Positions 1 to 9,179 are shown, counted from the first letter of the stretch. The stretch is DNA of 34,913 nt from Lachnospiraceae bacterium (GCA_017996675.1 JAGOGN010000002.1:1-34913); one strand, 5' to 3'. Notes: generated from the sequence alone by a model not told the origin. Program-made: numbers and translations.

Positions 1-72
1 GGTATTGTGATCGAAGGATTGGAAAAACCAAAGTCAGATATTGGTGAAGAAGAGGAAGATGAAGAATATTAA
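1..72 (+). CDS. C-terminal tail of an upstream protein (partial)
   Basis: Frame 1 is open from the first base and ends at a TAA whose last base is the A of the mnmA start codon (TAATG), so the two genes are translationally coupled. Only 23 residues are visible. They run GIVIEGLEKPKSDI and then an acidic tail ending GEEEEDEEY. I cannot identify the protein with certainty. An Fe-S scaffold of the NifU/IscU type is plausible, because Clostridial mnmA often follows nifS-nifU and the tail resembles the end I remember for such proteins. That is an inference from context and memory. Confidence 0.6.
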   Translation, partial: GIVIEGLEKPKSDIGEEEEDEEY

Positions 73-1121
73 TGGAAAAAAAGCGTAAGGTTTTAGTTGG
101 ATTATCTGGCGGAGTAGATTCCTCAGTTGCGGCTTATTTATTGCTGCAGGAGGGTTATGAAGTAATCGGGATCACAATGCAGATGGAATCGGCGATGGCC
201 AATCAGAAAGTGATTGAAGATGCAGCATTAGTTGCAAAACATCTGGGCATTACGCATATTGTTCTGGATTTCCATAGGGAATTTAAAGAGCATGTGATTC
301 AGAATTTTATTCAGGAATATCAAAATGGACGAACACCGAATCCATGTATTGTTTGCAACAGACATGTGAAATGGGAGGCTCTTTTGGAAAAAGCTGATGA
401 GCTTGGTGCAGATTATATTGCAACGGGGCATTATGCTAGTATCCAAAAACTTGACAATCAACGGTATGCAATCACTAATTCTGCGACAGCTGCAAAAGAT
501 CAGACGTATGCGCTGTATCAATTAACACAAAAGCAATTGGAGCGAACACTGATGCCCGTTGGTGTTTATGAAAAGGATCAGATTCGTCAGATTGCTTTAG
601 AAGCATCGATACCAGTGGCAACAAAGGCGGACAGCCAGGAAATTTGTTTCATACCAGATCATGATTATGCTGCTTATATTGAGCGCAATTCAGATGTGGT
701 ATTGCCAAAAGAAGGTGACTTTGTAAATACGCAAGGTGAAATAATTGGCAAACATAAAGGCTTGATTCATTACACGGTTGGACAACGTAAGGGTCTAAAT
801 TTAAGTGTTGGTCATCCAGTGTTTGTAAAAGAACTTAAAGTTGAAGAAAATCAGGTCGTGATTGGTGAATCCAAAGATCTCTTTACCACAGTTCTGCAAG
901 CTTCTCCTGTTCATTACATGGGAATTGAGAAACTAACAGAACCTACGAGATTTTTAGCAAAAATACGGTATGGACATAAAGGACAATGGTGTAACGTCAT
1001 TCCAAAAGAAGATGGAAGTATTGAGTGTGTTTTTGATGAACCAGTTCGTGCAGTCACACCAGGTCAGTCAGTGGTATTATATCAAGATCATTATGTTGCG
1101 CTTGGAGGCGTAATACAATAA
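72..1121 (+). CDS. mnmA: tRNA-specific 2-thiouridylase MnmA
   Basis: Transfers sulfur to U34 of the tRNAs for Lys, Glu and Gln, using ATP to activate the uridine, in the cytoplasm. The protein has 349 residues, near the family's usual 350-370. The N-terminal PP-loop is SGGVDSS (residues 12-18). The NPCIVCN segment carries the first catalytic cysteine (Cys95, with Cys92 nearby), GADYIATGHYA follows at 112-122, and QEICFIPD carries the second catalytic cysteine (Cys192). HYTVGQRKGL begins the C-terminal tRNA-binding part. The start overlaps the upstream stop as TAATG and has only a weak purine-rich ribosome site, so coupling to the upstream gene is likely. A hairpin terminator follows directly. 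A cysteine-desulfurase relay must supply sulfur, which fits but does not prove an nif/isc-type gene upstream. Confidence 0.96.
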   Translation: MEKKRKVLVGLSGGVDSSVAAYLLLQEGYEVIGITMQMESAMANQKVIEDAALVAKHLGITHIVLDFHREFKEHVIQNFIQEYQNGRTPNPCIVCNRHVKWEALLEKADELGADYIATGHYASIQKLDNQRYAITNSATAAKDQTYALYQLTQKQLERTLMPVGVYEKDQIRQIALEASIPVATKADSQEICFIPDHDYAAYIERNSDVVLPKEGDFVNTQGEIIGKHKGLIHYTVGQRKGLNLSVGHPVFVKELKVEENQVVIGESKDLFTTVLQASPVHYMGIEKLTEPTRFLAKIRYGHKGQWCNVIPKEDGSIECVFDEPVRAVTPGQSVVLYQDHYVALGGVIQ

Positions 1122-1145
1122 AAACTGCCCTTGGGCAGTTTTTTT
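1121..1145. terminator. Bidirectional intrinsic terminator between mnmA and the PHP gene
   Basis: Arms AAAACTGCC and GGCAGTTTT close on a CTTG loop. A T run follows on the + strand (1139-1145), and an A run precedes it, which gives T's when read on the - strand. It lies between two convergent genes and can serve both. Confidence 0.9.
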
Positions 1146-1149
1146 GCGT

Positions 1150-1950
1150 TTAAAATGGAATATTTATTTTTTGTCGGTTTTCATAAATACAAAAATGATC
1201 GAATCCGATGTGGGCAAGCGTGGATGCTACTTCTTCAAAATTGGCAGCAAGGTATTCCGGTGTGTGTGCATCGGAACCGAGAGTGATATTAGTACCCCCA
1301 AGCTCATAATACCGTTCTAGTATTTTGGCGCCAGGATTTGTTCGACCTAAGCCACAGCGAAAACCACCTGTATTGACTTCGAGACTCTTATCCTGTTGAA
1401 TCAAGTATTGTAAAATCAACTCGATATCTGGCATATATTTTTCCAGGTGAAAATCCTGGTCTTTATTTGGAAGATAGCGGACCGCATAATCTAGATGGGC
1501 ACAGGTGTCATAACAATTTGTACTAGATAGATTCTGAAAGATTTCCTGAAAGTAGGAATGTAGTCCTTCTTCAATCGACTGATTCTGGTAAAACGATGGA
1601 AAGGCAGGGTCTTTTCTGCTTACTGTATGGGTGGATCCAATCACAAAATCAAAGGGATAAGACTCGACTATGGTCTGAATTCGATTTGCTAAGTGAGGTT
1701 GAAGACCCATTTCGACACCAATGAAAATCTGAATTTGTGAATGGTAATCTGACTGAAGCTTTTTGAGGGCCTGAAAGTAGGACGGAAAATCTAGCACAAA
1801 TAAATCATCATGATCGGGGTAATCCATGTCACAATGATCGGTAAACCATATTTTAGAAATTCCAAGACTTATGGATTTTTCTATGATTTTAACTGGATCG
1901 GTAGTTGAATCTGATGAAAATGCACAATGAATATGTGAATCACAAAGCAT
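1150..1950 (-). CDS. PHP-domain phosphatase, histidinol-phosphatase (HisJ/HisK) type
   Basis: A 266-residue PHP-superfamily metal-dependent phosphoesterase. All expected metal-ligand motifs are present: DSHIHCAFSSD (His6, His8), FTDHCD (His39), GVEMGL (Glu80), GSTHTV (His108), AHLDY (His152) and GSDAHTPE (Asp227, His229). Length and motif order match PHP-type histidinol-phosphatase, which dephosphorylates L-histidinol phosphate in histidine synthesis. No other his gene is in the window, so the substrate could be another sugar or alcohol phosphate. The start is supported by AAAGGAGA just upstream on the - strand. The gene is a single unit, converging on mnmA at a shared terminator and diverging from the pgk operon across a 183-base gap. 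Confidence 0.88.
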   Translation of the reverse strand: MLCDSHIHCAFSSDSTTDPVKIIEKSISLGISKIWFTDHCDMDYPDHDDLFVLDFPSYFQALKKLQSDYHSQIQIFIGVEMGLQPHLANRIQTIVESYPFDFVIGSTHTVSRKDPAFPSFYQNQSIEEGLHSYFQEIFQNLSSTNCYDTCAHLDYAVRYLPNKDQDFHLEKYMPDIELILQYLIQQDKSLEVNTGGFRCGLGRTNPGAKILERYYELGGTNITLGSDAHTPEYLAANFEEVASTLAHIGFDHFCIYENRQKINIPF

Positions 1951-2046
1951 AATAGTCTCCTTTTATGAAAAATCAGATTAAATTGGTAACACATGTTGGA
2001 GGACTTGACAAAAAATAAACAAGGCTTTCTTTTATCAGCAAATCCG

Positions 2047-2081
2047 CTTGTATTTTACACTGTAATTCGTTAAAATACAAG
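2047..2081 (+). promoter_or_regulatory. Promoter of the glycolytic operon inside a perfect inverted repeat
   Basis: An exact 11-base inverted repeat has arms CTTGTATTTTA (2047-2057) and TAAAATACAAG (2071-2081) around 13 bases. The left arm contains a -35-like TTGTAT (2048-2053) and the right arm a -10-like TAAAAT (2071-2076), 17 bases apart, so the promoter and the symmetry coincide. Transcription would start near 2083, about 50 bases before pgk. I infer that a dimeric repressor could bind here. The arms do not match the CcpA or Rex consensus as I know them. Confidence 0.72.
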
Positions 2082-2133
2082 GGAGAGAATGTAAAAATAG
2101 TAATCTATCGTTTGAATAATAGGAGGAAAGAAT

Positions 2134-3339
2134 ATGTTGAATAAAAAGTCCGTAGAAGATGTGAATGTGAAAGGTTTACGTGTGTTGGTTCGATGTGATT
2201 TTAACGTTCCTTTAAAAAATGGAGTAATTACCGATGAAAATAGATTAGTGGCTGCTTTACCAACCATTCAGAAATTAATTCAGGAAGGCGGAAAAGTGAT
2301 TTTATGCTCTCACCTTGGAAAGCCTAAGGGAGAGGTAAAGCCAGAATTATCCCTTGCACCTGTTGCTGTAAGATTAAGTGAACTCTTGAATCAGCCAGTA
2401 TTATTTGCGGCAGATGATGAAGTTGTAGGTGAACATGCAAAAATAGCAGTTGCTCAAATGCAAGAGGGTCAGGTCGTTTTACTTGAAAACACCAGATTCC
2501 GTAAAGAAGAAACCAAGAATGAAGACAACTTCAGCAAAGAACTTGCTTCTTTGTGTGATGTGTTTGTAAATGATGCATTCGGTTCTGCACACAGAGCACA
2601 TTGCTCCACAGAAGGTGTAACAAGATTTGTTTCGGAATCAGTGGTTGGTTATTTGATTGAAAAAGAAATTGAATTCTTAGGAAATGCAGTGGAGCATCCT
2701 GCACGTCCATTTGTTGCTATTTTAGGTGGTGCAAAAGTTGCGGATAAATTAAATGTAATATCCAATTTATTAGAAAAATGCGATACGTTAATCATTGGTG
2801 GAGGAATGGCTTATACCTTCTTAAAAGCAAAGGGTTATGAGGTTGGAGCTTCTTTAGTAGATGATGAAAAGCTTGAATATTGTAAAGAAATGATACAAAA
2901 GGCTGAAAAACTTGGAAAGAACCTGCTATTGCCAGTAGATACCCTCGTTGCCGATAGCTTCCCAAATCCAATTGATGGACCAATTGACGTAAAGAACGTT
3001 TCGGTTGAAGAGATTCCAGCAAATCAGCTTGGATTAGATATTGGTGAACAATCAAAAGAAATCTTTGCAAAAGCAGTCGCAGATGCAAAAACAGTGGTTT
3101 GGAATGGACCAATGGGAGTATTTGAAAATCCTGTTTTAGCACAGGGTACCATTGCAGTAGCACAGGCTTTGGCAAATTCAGATGCAATTACAATTATTGG
3201 AGGCGGTGATTCCGCTGCTGCAGTCAATCAGTTGGGATTTGGAGAAAAGATGAGCCATATTTCTACCGGCGGTGGAGCAAGTTTAGAATTTTTAGAAGGA
3301 AAAGAATTGCCAGGAGTAGCTGCAATTGCGGATCGTTAA
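2134..3339 (+). CDS. pgk: Phosphoglycerate kinase
   Basis: Catalyses 1,3-bisphosphoglycerate + ADP to 3-phosphoglycerate + ATP, a substrate-level phosphorylation step of glycolysis in the cytosol. The protein has 401 residues, close to the usual 390-400. Visible motifs in order are RCDFNVPL near the N terminus (substrate site), [43 protein letters not shown] (nucleotide-domain start), WNGPMGVFE, and the nucleotide loop [10 protein letters not shown] followed by [14 protein letters not shown]. The start has AGGAGG 9 bases upstream. It is the first gene of pgk-tpiA-capA-like-gpmI. The usual operon leader gap is absent here and lies alone on the other strand at 22840. Confidence 0.98.
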   Translation: MLNKKSVEDVNVKGLRVLVRCDFNVPLKNGVITDENRLVAALPTIQKLIQEGGKVILCSHLGKPKGEVKPELSLAPVAVRLSELLNQPVLFAADDEVVGEHAKIAVAQMQEGQVVLLENTRFRKEETKNEDNFSKELASLCDVFVNDAFGSAHRAHCSTEGVTRFVSESVVGYLIEKEIEFLGNAVEHPARPFVAILGGAKVADKLNVISNLLEKCDTLIIGGGMAYTFLKAKGYEVGASLVDDEKLEYCKEMIQKAEKLGKNLLLPVDTLVADSFPNPIDGPIDVKNVSVEEIPANQLGLDIGEQSKEIFAKAVADAKTVVWNGPMGVFENPVLAQGTIAVAQALANSDAITIIGGGDSAAAVNQLGFGEKMSHISTGGGASLEFLEGKELPGVAAIADR

Positions 3340-3369
3340 TTAAGAAGATAAGAAAAGTGAGGAACTAAC

Positions 3370-4119
3370 ATGTCAAGAAAGAAAATTATAGCAGGAAACT
3401 GGAAAATGAACCAGACACCTTCTCAGGCACTGAATTTAGTAAAGGATTTGATCCCAGTTGTTCAAAGTGAGGAAGTAGATGTTGTTTTTTGTGTACCTGC
3501 AATTGATCTGATTCCAGTAGTAGAAGCGGTAAAAGGAACGAATATTCATGTTGGAGCACAGAATATGTATTATTTAGAGCAGGGTGCCTATACCGGTGAA
3601 ATTTCTCCGCTAATGTTAAAGGATGCAGGAGTAGAGTACGTGATACTTGGTCATTCCGAACGTAGAGACCTCTTTCATGAAACCAATGAGATGGTGAATC
3701 TGAAAGTGTTGAAAGCATTGGAACATGATTTGACACCGATTGTATGTTGTGGGGAATCACTGACTCAAAGAGAACAGGGTGTTACAATGGATTTTATCAG
3801 ACAGCAGATTAAAATTGCATTCCAGAATGTTTCAGCAAATGATGCGATAAAGACAGTTGTAGCTTATGAACCAATCTGGGCAATTGGAACCGGGAAAGTA
3901 GCGACGAGTGAACAGGCTCAGGAAGTATGCTGTGAAATTCGTAACTGTTTTAAAGAAATTTATGATGAGCAGACTGCTCAAAGTATTCGAATTCAATACG
4001 GTGGAAGTGTATCTGCTGCGTCAGCATCCGAATTGTTTTCCATGAATGATATTGATGGTGGACTTGTTGGTGGAGCATCTTTAAAGATAGAATTTGGTCA
4101 GATCGTGAATTATAAATAA
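3370..4119 (+). CDS. tpiA: Triose-phosphate isomerase
   Basis: Interconverts dihydroxyacetone phosphate and glyceraldehyde 3-phosphate. The protein has 249 residues, the normal length. The active site is complete: AGNWKMN (Asn10, Lys12), ILGHSERR with the electrophile His95, and [11 protein letters not shown] with the catalytic base Glu167 at the start of the mobile loop. The phosphate-binding QYGGSV and GLVGGASL segments close the barrel. It starts 30 bases after pgk with GAGGAA upstream and clearly belongs to the same operon. A non-terminator hairpin follows before the next gene. Confidence 0.98.
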   Translation: MSRKKIIAGNWKMNQTPSQALNLVKDLIPVVQSEEVDVVFCVPAIDLIPVVEAVKGTNIHVGAQNMYYLEQGAYTGEISPLMLKDAGVEYVILGHSERRDLFHETNEMVNLKVLKALEHDLTPIVCCGESLTQREQGVTMDFIRQQIKIAFQNVSANDAIKTVVAYEPIWAIGTGKVATSEQAQEVCCEIRNCFKEIYDEQTAQSIRIQYGGSVSAASASELFSMNDIDGGLVGGASLKIEFGQIVNYK

Positions 4120-4127
4120 AAAATATA

Positions 4128-4148
4128 CAGGTGTTTTCAACACACCTG
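4128..4148 (+). other. Intergenic hairpin just ahead of the capA-like ribosome site
   Basis: Arms CAGGTGT (4128-4134) and ACACCTG (4142-4148) surround a 7-base loop. No T run follows, so it is not a standard terminator. It ends two bases before the AGGAG of the next gene. In the mRNA it could protect the 3' end of pgk-tpiA or tune translation of the following lipoprotein; both are inferences. Confidence 0.6.
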
Positions 4149-4158
4149 CAGGAGAAGT

Positions 4159-5577
4159 ATGGGGAAAAAGCTTTGCATCATAGTAGTGCTTCTGTCTGTG
4201 ATTATCCTAAATGGATGCACAGTTGGGGAAACGAAGCAAAAAAAGGCAGAATTGAGTGATACAAAAGTTCCTGCCGGTTCAAAAGTGATTGGCGAGCAAA
4301 TGAGTAAACTTCAATGGGACGTTTTGACCGTTGATTCCTTTACCAACGATTATCAACAGTTAATGAAGGATTGTCCAAAAGATTTTTGCGCAAGATATCC
4401 AATGGAGGAAGAGTTTTTTTTGTGGTTCTATGGGGAGTACGGGAAAAACATCTGGAATCTGCTCTGCAACAAAGGCAAGGATCTTTTGGTGGAAGACTGG
4501 TATCGGTTAACGGGGAAATCCGTTCATGTTCTTTGGCTTAATTTTTGCAAAGAGAAAGGATTTCAAGTAGAAGACGCAGATGCAATTTTTTACAAAGAAA
4601 CTGTAGCAAAGAGCGGTGCTGTATTGGATTTTTCTGGCGATGTCAACATGGATAATCATTTGGCAAACATGGAATATATGTATTTGCAACCGAATGGAAT
4701 GAAGGATTGTCTGTCGAAGGAATTGTTAAATGAGGTGAAGCAGGCAGATTTGTTTTTGATTAATAACGAATTTACATTTACCAAATCGGAGGAAGGATTG
4801 CCTGGTAAGGGTTATCATTTTAAAACGGACCCAGAACGGGCTAGCCTTCTTCGTGATTGGGGTGTGGATATAGTTTCATTGGCGAACAATCATGTTTATG
4901 ATTATGATGAACAGGGATTAAAAGATACGCTGCAGGCACTCAAATCGATTCAGATGCCACAGGTAGGTGCAGGACATAATCTGGATGAAGCAAAGCAACC
5001 CAAATATTTTATTATTAATGGCAGGAAAATTGCAATTGTAGCTGCTTCCCAAATTGAACGCACACTTTCCTATACAAAGGAAGCAACGAAGGATTCTGCA
5101 GGAGTTTTGAAAACTTTAAAACCAGATAAATTTGTTGGTGTAATTGAAAAAGCAAGGGCGGTATCGGATTATGTGATCGTCTATGTGCATTGGGGAACAG
5201 AAGGGCATCCACAATATGAATCAGATCAGCAACAATTAGGACAGACCTATATTGATGCTGGAGCGGATGTAGTAATCGGTGCCCATACCCACTGCTTGCA
5301 AGGAATGGAATACTATAAAGGAAAACCAATTCTATATAGCTTGGGCAATTTCTGGTTTGACTGGCAGGAGGATCTTGCTGATCTAACTGGATTGGCACAG
5401 GTTGTGATTGATGAAAATGGTGCAATGTCATTTCGTTTTTTGCCTTGTATTTACGGAAACGGAGTTACGAGACTGCTAACGGATCCCAAGGACAAAGCAC
5501 AGGCGATAAAATATATGCAATCGTTATCAAATGGAGTTCGTATTGATCCAGACGGATGGATTACACAGGAGGATTAG
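4159..5577 (+). CDS. CapA-family lipoprotein (metallophosphoesterase-like)
   Basis: A 472-residue exported protein. The N terminus is a lipoprotein signal with lipobox LNGC (Cys20), so it is probably anchored to the outer face of the membrane. Residues about 40-150 show no motif I recognise. From about residue 153 a CapA/PgsA-type domain begins: LDFSGDVNMDN, LINNEFTF, LANNHVYDYDEQGL, GAGHNLDEA, VHWGTEGHP and VIGAHTHCLQG, ending YSLGNFWFD. This is the calcineurin-like fold of the poly-gamma-glutamate synthesis protein family; many members have no known substrate. It lies between tpiA and gpmI in a glycolytic operon, with AGGAG before the start and its stop two bases before gpmI. No capB or capC neighbour is present, so a polyglutamate role is not supported. 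Confidence 0.88.
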   Translation: MGKKLCIIVVLLSVIILNGCTVGETKQKKAELSDTKVPAGSKVIGEQMSKLQWDVLTVDSFTNDYQQLMKDCPKDFCARYPMEEEFFLWFYGEYGKNIWNLLCNKGKDLLVEDWYRLTGKSVHVLWLNFCKEKGFQVEDADAIFYKETVAKSGAVLDFSGDVNMDNHLANMEYMYLQPNGMKDCLSKELLNEVKQADLFLINNEFTFTKSEEGLPGKGYHFKTDPERASLLRDWGVDIVSLANNHVYDYDEQGLKDTLQALKSIQMPQVGAGHNLDEAKQPKYFIINGRKIAIVAASQIERTLSYTKEATKDSAGVLKTLKPDKFVGVIEKARAVSDYVIVYVHWGTEGHPQYESDQQQLGQTYIDAGADVVIGAHTHCLQGMEYYKGKPILYSLGNFWFDWQEDLADLTGLAQVVIDENGAMSFRFLPCIYGNGVTRLLTDPKDKAQAIKYMQSLSNGVRIDPDGWITQED

Positions 5578-5578
5578 A

Positions 5579-7117
5579 ATGAAGAAAAAACCTACAGTTT
5601 TATTAATTTTAGATGGATATGGTTTGAATGATTCGATAGAAGGCAATGCAATTTATGCTGCAAATACGCCAACTATGGATCATTTAATGAAAACATGTCC
5701 ATTCGTAGAAGGAAACGCAAGTGGACTTGCTGTTGGATTGCCAGAAGGGCAGATGGGTAATTCAGAAGTTGGTCATTTAAATATGGGTGCAGGACGTATC
5801 GTTTTCCAGGAACTGACTCGTATTTCAAAGGAAATTAGAGAAGGCGACTTTTTTAATAATGAAGCTTTGAATTATGGTATGGATCAGGCAATCAAAAATG
5901 ATAGTACACTGCATATCTGGGGACTTTTGTCAGATGGAGGAGTTCACAGTCATACGGAACACTTATACGGATTGTTAGAACTTGCTGCAAGAAAGCAGTT
6001 GAAAAAAGTAGCGGTACATTGCTTTTTGGATGGAAGAGATACACCACCTTCATCAGGAAAGAATTTTGTTGCAGAATTAGTGCAGAAAATGGAAGAAATT
6101 GGAGTTGGAAAGATTGCTTCTGTTTCAGGCAGATATTATGCAATGGATCGTGATAACAGATGGGATCGTGTTGAAAAAGCTTATCGTGTTCTGGCCAACG
6201 GACAGGGTGAAACAGCAACCAATCCAGTGGATGCTGTGGAAGAATCCTACAATCAGGGACTCACGGATGAGTTTATGCTTCCAACCGTAATTTTAGAAAA
6301 TGGCGAACCTGTCGCAACCGTGAAAGACAATGATAGTGTGATCTTCTTTAACTACCGTCCGGATCGTGCCCGCGAGATTTCCAGAACCTTTTGTATGGAT
6401 GAATTCACAGGATTTGAACGTGGACCAAGAATTAAGACAACTTATGTATGCTTTACGAATTATGATGATAAAATTCCAAACAAAGAAGTTGCGTTCCATA
6501 AAGTAGAGTTGACCAATACTTTTGGAGAATTTTTAGCTGCAAATCAGATGAATCAGGCTCGTATTGCAGAAACCGAAAAATATGCACATGTGACCTTCTT
6601 CTTTAATGGTGGAATCGAGACTCCGAATCCGTTAGAAGATCGAATTCTTGTGGATTCGCCAAAAGTTGCAACTTATGATATGAAACCGACGATGAGTTTA
6701 TTTGAGGTATGTGAGAAATTAGTAGAGGCAATTCACAGCGGAAAGTATGACATGATCATCTGTAACTTTGCAAATCCAGACATGGTTGGTCATACAGGCG
6801 TATTTGAGGCATGTGTAGCTGCAATCGAAGCGATTGATTGTTGTCTGAAAAAAGCAGTAGAAGCTGTTGAACGCGAGAATGGAACGATGTTTATTTGTGC
6901 AGACCATGGCAATGCGGAACAGCTCATTGATCCAGTTACGAAAGAAGTATTTACAGCTCATACCACCAACCCTGTTCCATTTATTCTTGTTGGGGGACCA
7001 GAGAATGTCACCTTAAGAAATGGCGGATGTTTAGCAGATATTGCTCCAACTTTAATAGAACTTTTAGGGAAAGAACAACCAAAAGAAATGACTGGTCAGT
7101 CATTGCTGGTTCATTAA
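5579..7117 (+). CDS. gpmI: 2,3-bisphosphoglycerate-independent phosphoglycerate mutase
   Basis: Interconverts 3- and 2-phosphoglycerate using two Mn ions and a phosphoserine intermediate. I place the start at 5579, not at an in-frame ATG at 5531, because AGGAGG (5567-5572) lies seven bases upstream and the protein then begins MKKKPTVLLILDGYG, giving 512 residues, the usual length. Asp12 in LDGYG is a metal ligand and Ser62 in GQMGNSEVGH is the catalytic serine. HSHTEHL, FLDGRDTPP, GRYYAMDRDNRWDR, FFNYRPDRARE, ADHGNAE and the C-terminal FTAHTTNPVPF complete the family motifs. It is the last gene of the operon, followed by a strong terminator. No enolase gene follows within the window. Confidence 0.97.
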   Translation: MKKKPTVLLILDGYGLNDSIEGNAIYAANTPTMDHLMKTCPFVEGNASGLAVGLPEGQMGNSEVGHLNMGAGRIVFQELTRISKEIREGDFFNNEALNYGMDQAIKNDSTLHIWGLLSDGGVHSHTEHLYGLLELAARKQLKKVAVHCFLDGRDTPPSSGKNFVAELVQKMEEIGVGKIASVSGRYYAMDRDNRWDRVEKAYRVLANGQGETATNPVDAVEESYNQGLTDEFMLPTVILENGEPVATVKDNDSVIFFNYRPDRAREISRTFCMDEFTGFERGPRIKTTYVCFTNYDDKIPNKEVAFHKVELTNTFGEFLAANQMNQARIAETEKYAHVTFFFNGGIETPNPLEDRILVDSPKVATYDMKPTMSLFEVCEKLVEAIHSGKYDMIICNFANPDMVGHTGVFEACVAAIEAIDCCLKKAVEAVERENGTMFICADHGNAEQLIDPVTKEVFTAHTTNPVPFILVGGPENVTLRNGGCLADIAPTLIELLGKEQPKEMTGQSLLVH

Positions 7118-7124
7118 AGTAGTG

Positions 7125-7151
7125 GCGCATCTTCGGATGCGCTTTTTTTTT
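7125..7151 (+). terminator. Intrinsic terminator after gpmI
   Basis: Perfect arms GCGCATC and GATGCGC enclose a TTCG loop closed by C-G, the very stable UUCG tetraloop. Nine T's follow. It ends the pgk operon. Confidence 0.97.
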
Positions 7152-7159
7152 GTCAGAAA

Positions 7160-7188
7160 TTGCAAAACACAATAAGTTGTGGTATGCT
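7160..7188 (+). promoter_or_regulatory. Promoter of the topoisomerase-hppA-folate gene run
   Basis: TTGCAA (7160-7165) and TATGCT (7183-7188) are 17 bases apart, placed after the gpmI terminator and about 50 bases before the first gene. It is the only clear promoter seen before the seven tightly spaced genes up to 16862. Confidence 0.75.
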
Positions 7189-7242
7189 AAAAAATACAAA
7201 AGAAAATAACCATAGATATAGATAGATAAGGAGCTTATTCAA

Positions 7243-9165
7243 ATGGCAGCAAAAGTAAAATATGATGCAGACAGTATTGCAGTTCTAGAGGGATTAGAAG
7301 CAGTTCGAGTTCGTCCCGGAATGTATATTGGCAGTGTATCCAAAAAAGGATTAAATCATTTGATTTTTGAAATTGTAGATAATGCAGTGGATGAACATTT
7401 ACAGGGAGAATGTGATACCATTCGTGTTATTTTAGAAGCGGATGGCTCCTGTACCGTTTCAGATAATGGACGAGGAATTCCAGTGGGCATGCACAAGAAA
7501 GGTGTCAGCGCAGAGCGAATTGTATTCACCACACTTCATGCAGGAGGAAAATTCGATCATTCTGTTTATAAAACTAGTGGAGGACTTCATGGAGTTGGTT
7601 CTTCGGTCGTGAATGCATTATCCGCATACTTGGATGTTCAAATTCGTTTTGATGGGTATATTCATCATGACCGATATGAAAGAGGAATTCCAGTGATAGA
7701 TTTAGAACAGGGATTGCTACCAACTATTGGAAGGACCAAAGAAACAGGCAGTACAATTAACTTTTTGCCAGATGAAGAAATATTTGACAAAATTATATTT
7801 AGTGCGGAGGAAATTAAAAGTAGACTGCATGAAACAGCATATTTGAATCCGAAATTAACCATTTACTTTAGTGATTTACGAAATGGAAAAGTGGAGGAAA
7901 ATGTTTTTCATGAACCAGATGGTATTATTGGTTTTGTAAAAGATATGAATAAGAATTCGGAAAAAGTAAATGAAATCGTTTATTTTAAGGGAGACTCAGA
8001 AGGTATTGAGGTTGAGGTTGCATTTCAATATGTGAATGAATTTCATGAAAATATTTTGGGCTTTTGTAACAATATCTACAATTCTGAAGGTGGAACCCAT
8101 TTGACAGGATTTAAATCAATGTTTACCACGGTCATCAACAACTATGCGAAAGAATTAGGTATCTTGAAAGAAAAAGATGCTAATTTTACAGGTGCAGATG
8201 TTCGAAACGGAATGACAGCTATTATCTCTGTCAAACATCCAGATCCAAGATTCGAGGGTCAGACAAAAACCAAATTGGATAATCAGGACGCAGCAAAAGT
8301 AGTCGGTAAAGTTACAGGAGAAGAAATTCAGCTCTTTTTTGATCGTAATTTAGATAATCTGAAGGCTGTTATTTCTTGCGCAGAAAAAGCAGCAAAAATT
8401 AGAAAATCGGAAGAACGTGCAAAAACAAATTTGTTAACGAAACAGAAATTTTCCTTTGACTCGAATGGAAAATTAGCAAATTGTGAAAGTAGAGATGCCA
8501 GTCAGTGCGAAATCTTCATCGTGGAGGGAGATTCTGCTGGAGGTAGTGCGAAAACTGCCCGTAACCGTATGTATCAAGCTATTTTACCAATTCGTGGTAA
8601 GATTTTAAATGTAGAAAAAGCAACCATTGATAAAGTTCTTGCAAATGCTGAAATTAAAACAATGATTAATGCTTTTGGCTGTGGATTTTCGGAAGGGTAT
8701 GGAAACGATTTTGATATCTCAAAACTTCGTTATGACAAAATTATCATTATGGCCGATGCCGATGTGGATGGATCTCATATCGCAACCTTGTTATTGACTT
8801 TATTTTATCGTTTTATGCCAGATTTGATTATGGAAGGACATATTTATATTGCAATGCCTCCATTATATAAAGTGATGCCTAGTAAAGGCGAAGAAGAATA
8901 TCTTTACGATGATCGTGCGTTAGATAAATATAGAAAGACACATAAAGGTCCTTTTACATTGCAACGTTATAAAGGTCTTGGAGAAATGGATGCGCATCAG
9001 TTGTGGGATACAACTCTGAATCCTGAAACACGTATTTTGAAGCGAGTGGAAATTGAAGATGGAAAGATGGCGTCGGATATTACCGAATTATTAATGGGAA
9101 ATGAAGTCCCTCCAAGACGTCAGTTTATCTACGAAAATGCAAATGATGCAAAGCTTGATATTTAA
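7243..9165 (+). CDS. parE: Type IIA topoisomerase subunit B (ParE-like)
   Basis: ATPase and Toprim subunit of a type IIA DNA topoisomerase, 640 residues. The GHKL ATPase site shows EIVDNAVDE (Glu43, Asn47), SDNGRGIP (Asp74) and TSGGLHGVG. The transducer has QTKTKLDNQDA, whereas GyrB and ParE usually read TKTKLGN. The Toprim metal site is EGDSAGG (from residue 428) and DADVDGSH (505-512), followed by the QRYKGLGEM tail. AAGGAG precedes the start by 9 bases. The partner A subunit starts 15 bases downstream. I favour topoisomerase IV over gyrase because the partner lacks a visible GyrA box and no dnaA, recF or dnaN genes are near. A gyrase role cannot be excluded from sequence alone. Confidence 0.85.
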   Translation: MAAKVKYDADSIAVLEGLEAVRVRPGMYIGSVSKKGLNHLIFEIVDNAVDEHLQGECDTIRVILEADGSCTVSDNGRGIPVGMHKKGVSAERIVFTTLHAGGKFDHSVYKTSGGLHGVGSSVVNALSAYLDVQIRFDGYIHHDRYERGIPVIDLEQGLLPTIGRTKETGSTINFLPDEEIFDKIIFSAEEIKSRLHETAYLNPKLTIYFSDLRNGKVEENVFHEPDGIIGFVKDMNKNSEKVNEIVYFKGDSEGIEVEVAFQYVNEFHENILGFCNNIYNSEGGTHLTGFKSMFTTVINNYAKELGILKEKDANFTGADVRNGMTAIISVKHPDPRFEGQTKTKLDNQDAAKVVGKVTGEEIQLFFDRNLDNLKAVISCAEKAAKIRKSEERAKTNLLTKQKFSFDSNGKLANCESRDASQCEIFIVEGDSAGGSAKTARNRMYQAILPIRGKILNVEKATIDKVLANAEIKTMINAFGCGFSEGYGNDFDISKLRYDKIIIMADADVDGSHIATLLLTLFYRFMPDLIMEGHIYIAMPPLYKVMPSKGEEEYLYDDRALDKYRKTHKGPFTLQRYKGLGEMDAHQLWDTTLNPETRILKRVEIEDGKMASDITELLMGNEVPPRRQFIYENANDAKLDI

Positions 9166-9179
9166 GGAGAAGAAGTTAA

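Noticed and set aside
2005..2046. TTGACA at 2005-2010 as the pgk -35 box
   Set aside because: No -10-like hexamer occurs 16-18 bases downstream; the TTGTAT/TAAAAT pair is better.
2792..3227. Antisense open frames across pgk and, similarly, across groEL, gyrase-like genes and hppA
   Set aside because: They lack ribosome sites, have low-complexity composition typical of reverse frames and lie opposite strongly conserved genes.
4128..4148. Hairpin after tpiA as a terminator
   Set aside because: No T run follows and the next ribosome site begins immediately.
4159..5577. A polyglutamate capsule locus
   Set aside because: No capB, capC or other capsule genes are adjacent; only the CapA-like fold is present.
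5531..5578. Upstream in-frame start for gpmI
   Set aside because: AGGAGG and the family N terminus fit ATG 5579; the extra 16 residues lie in the capA-like gene.
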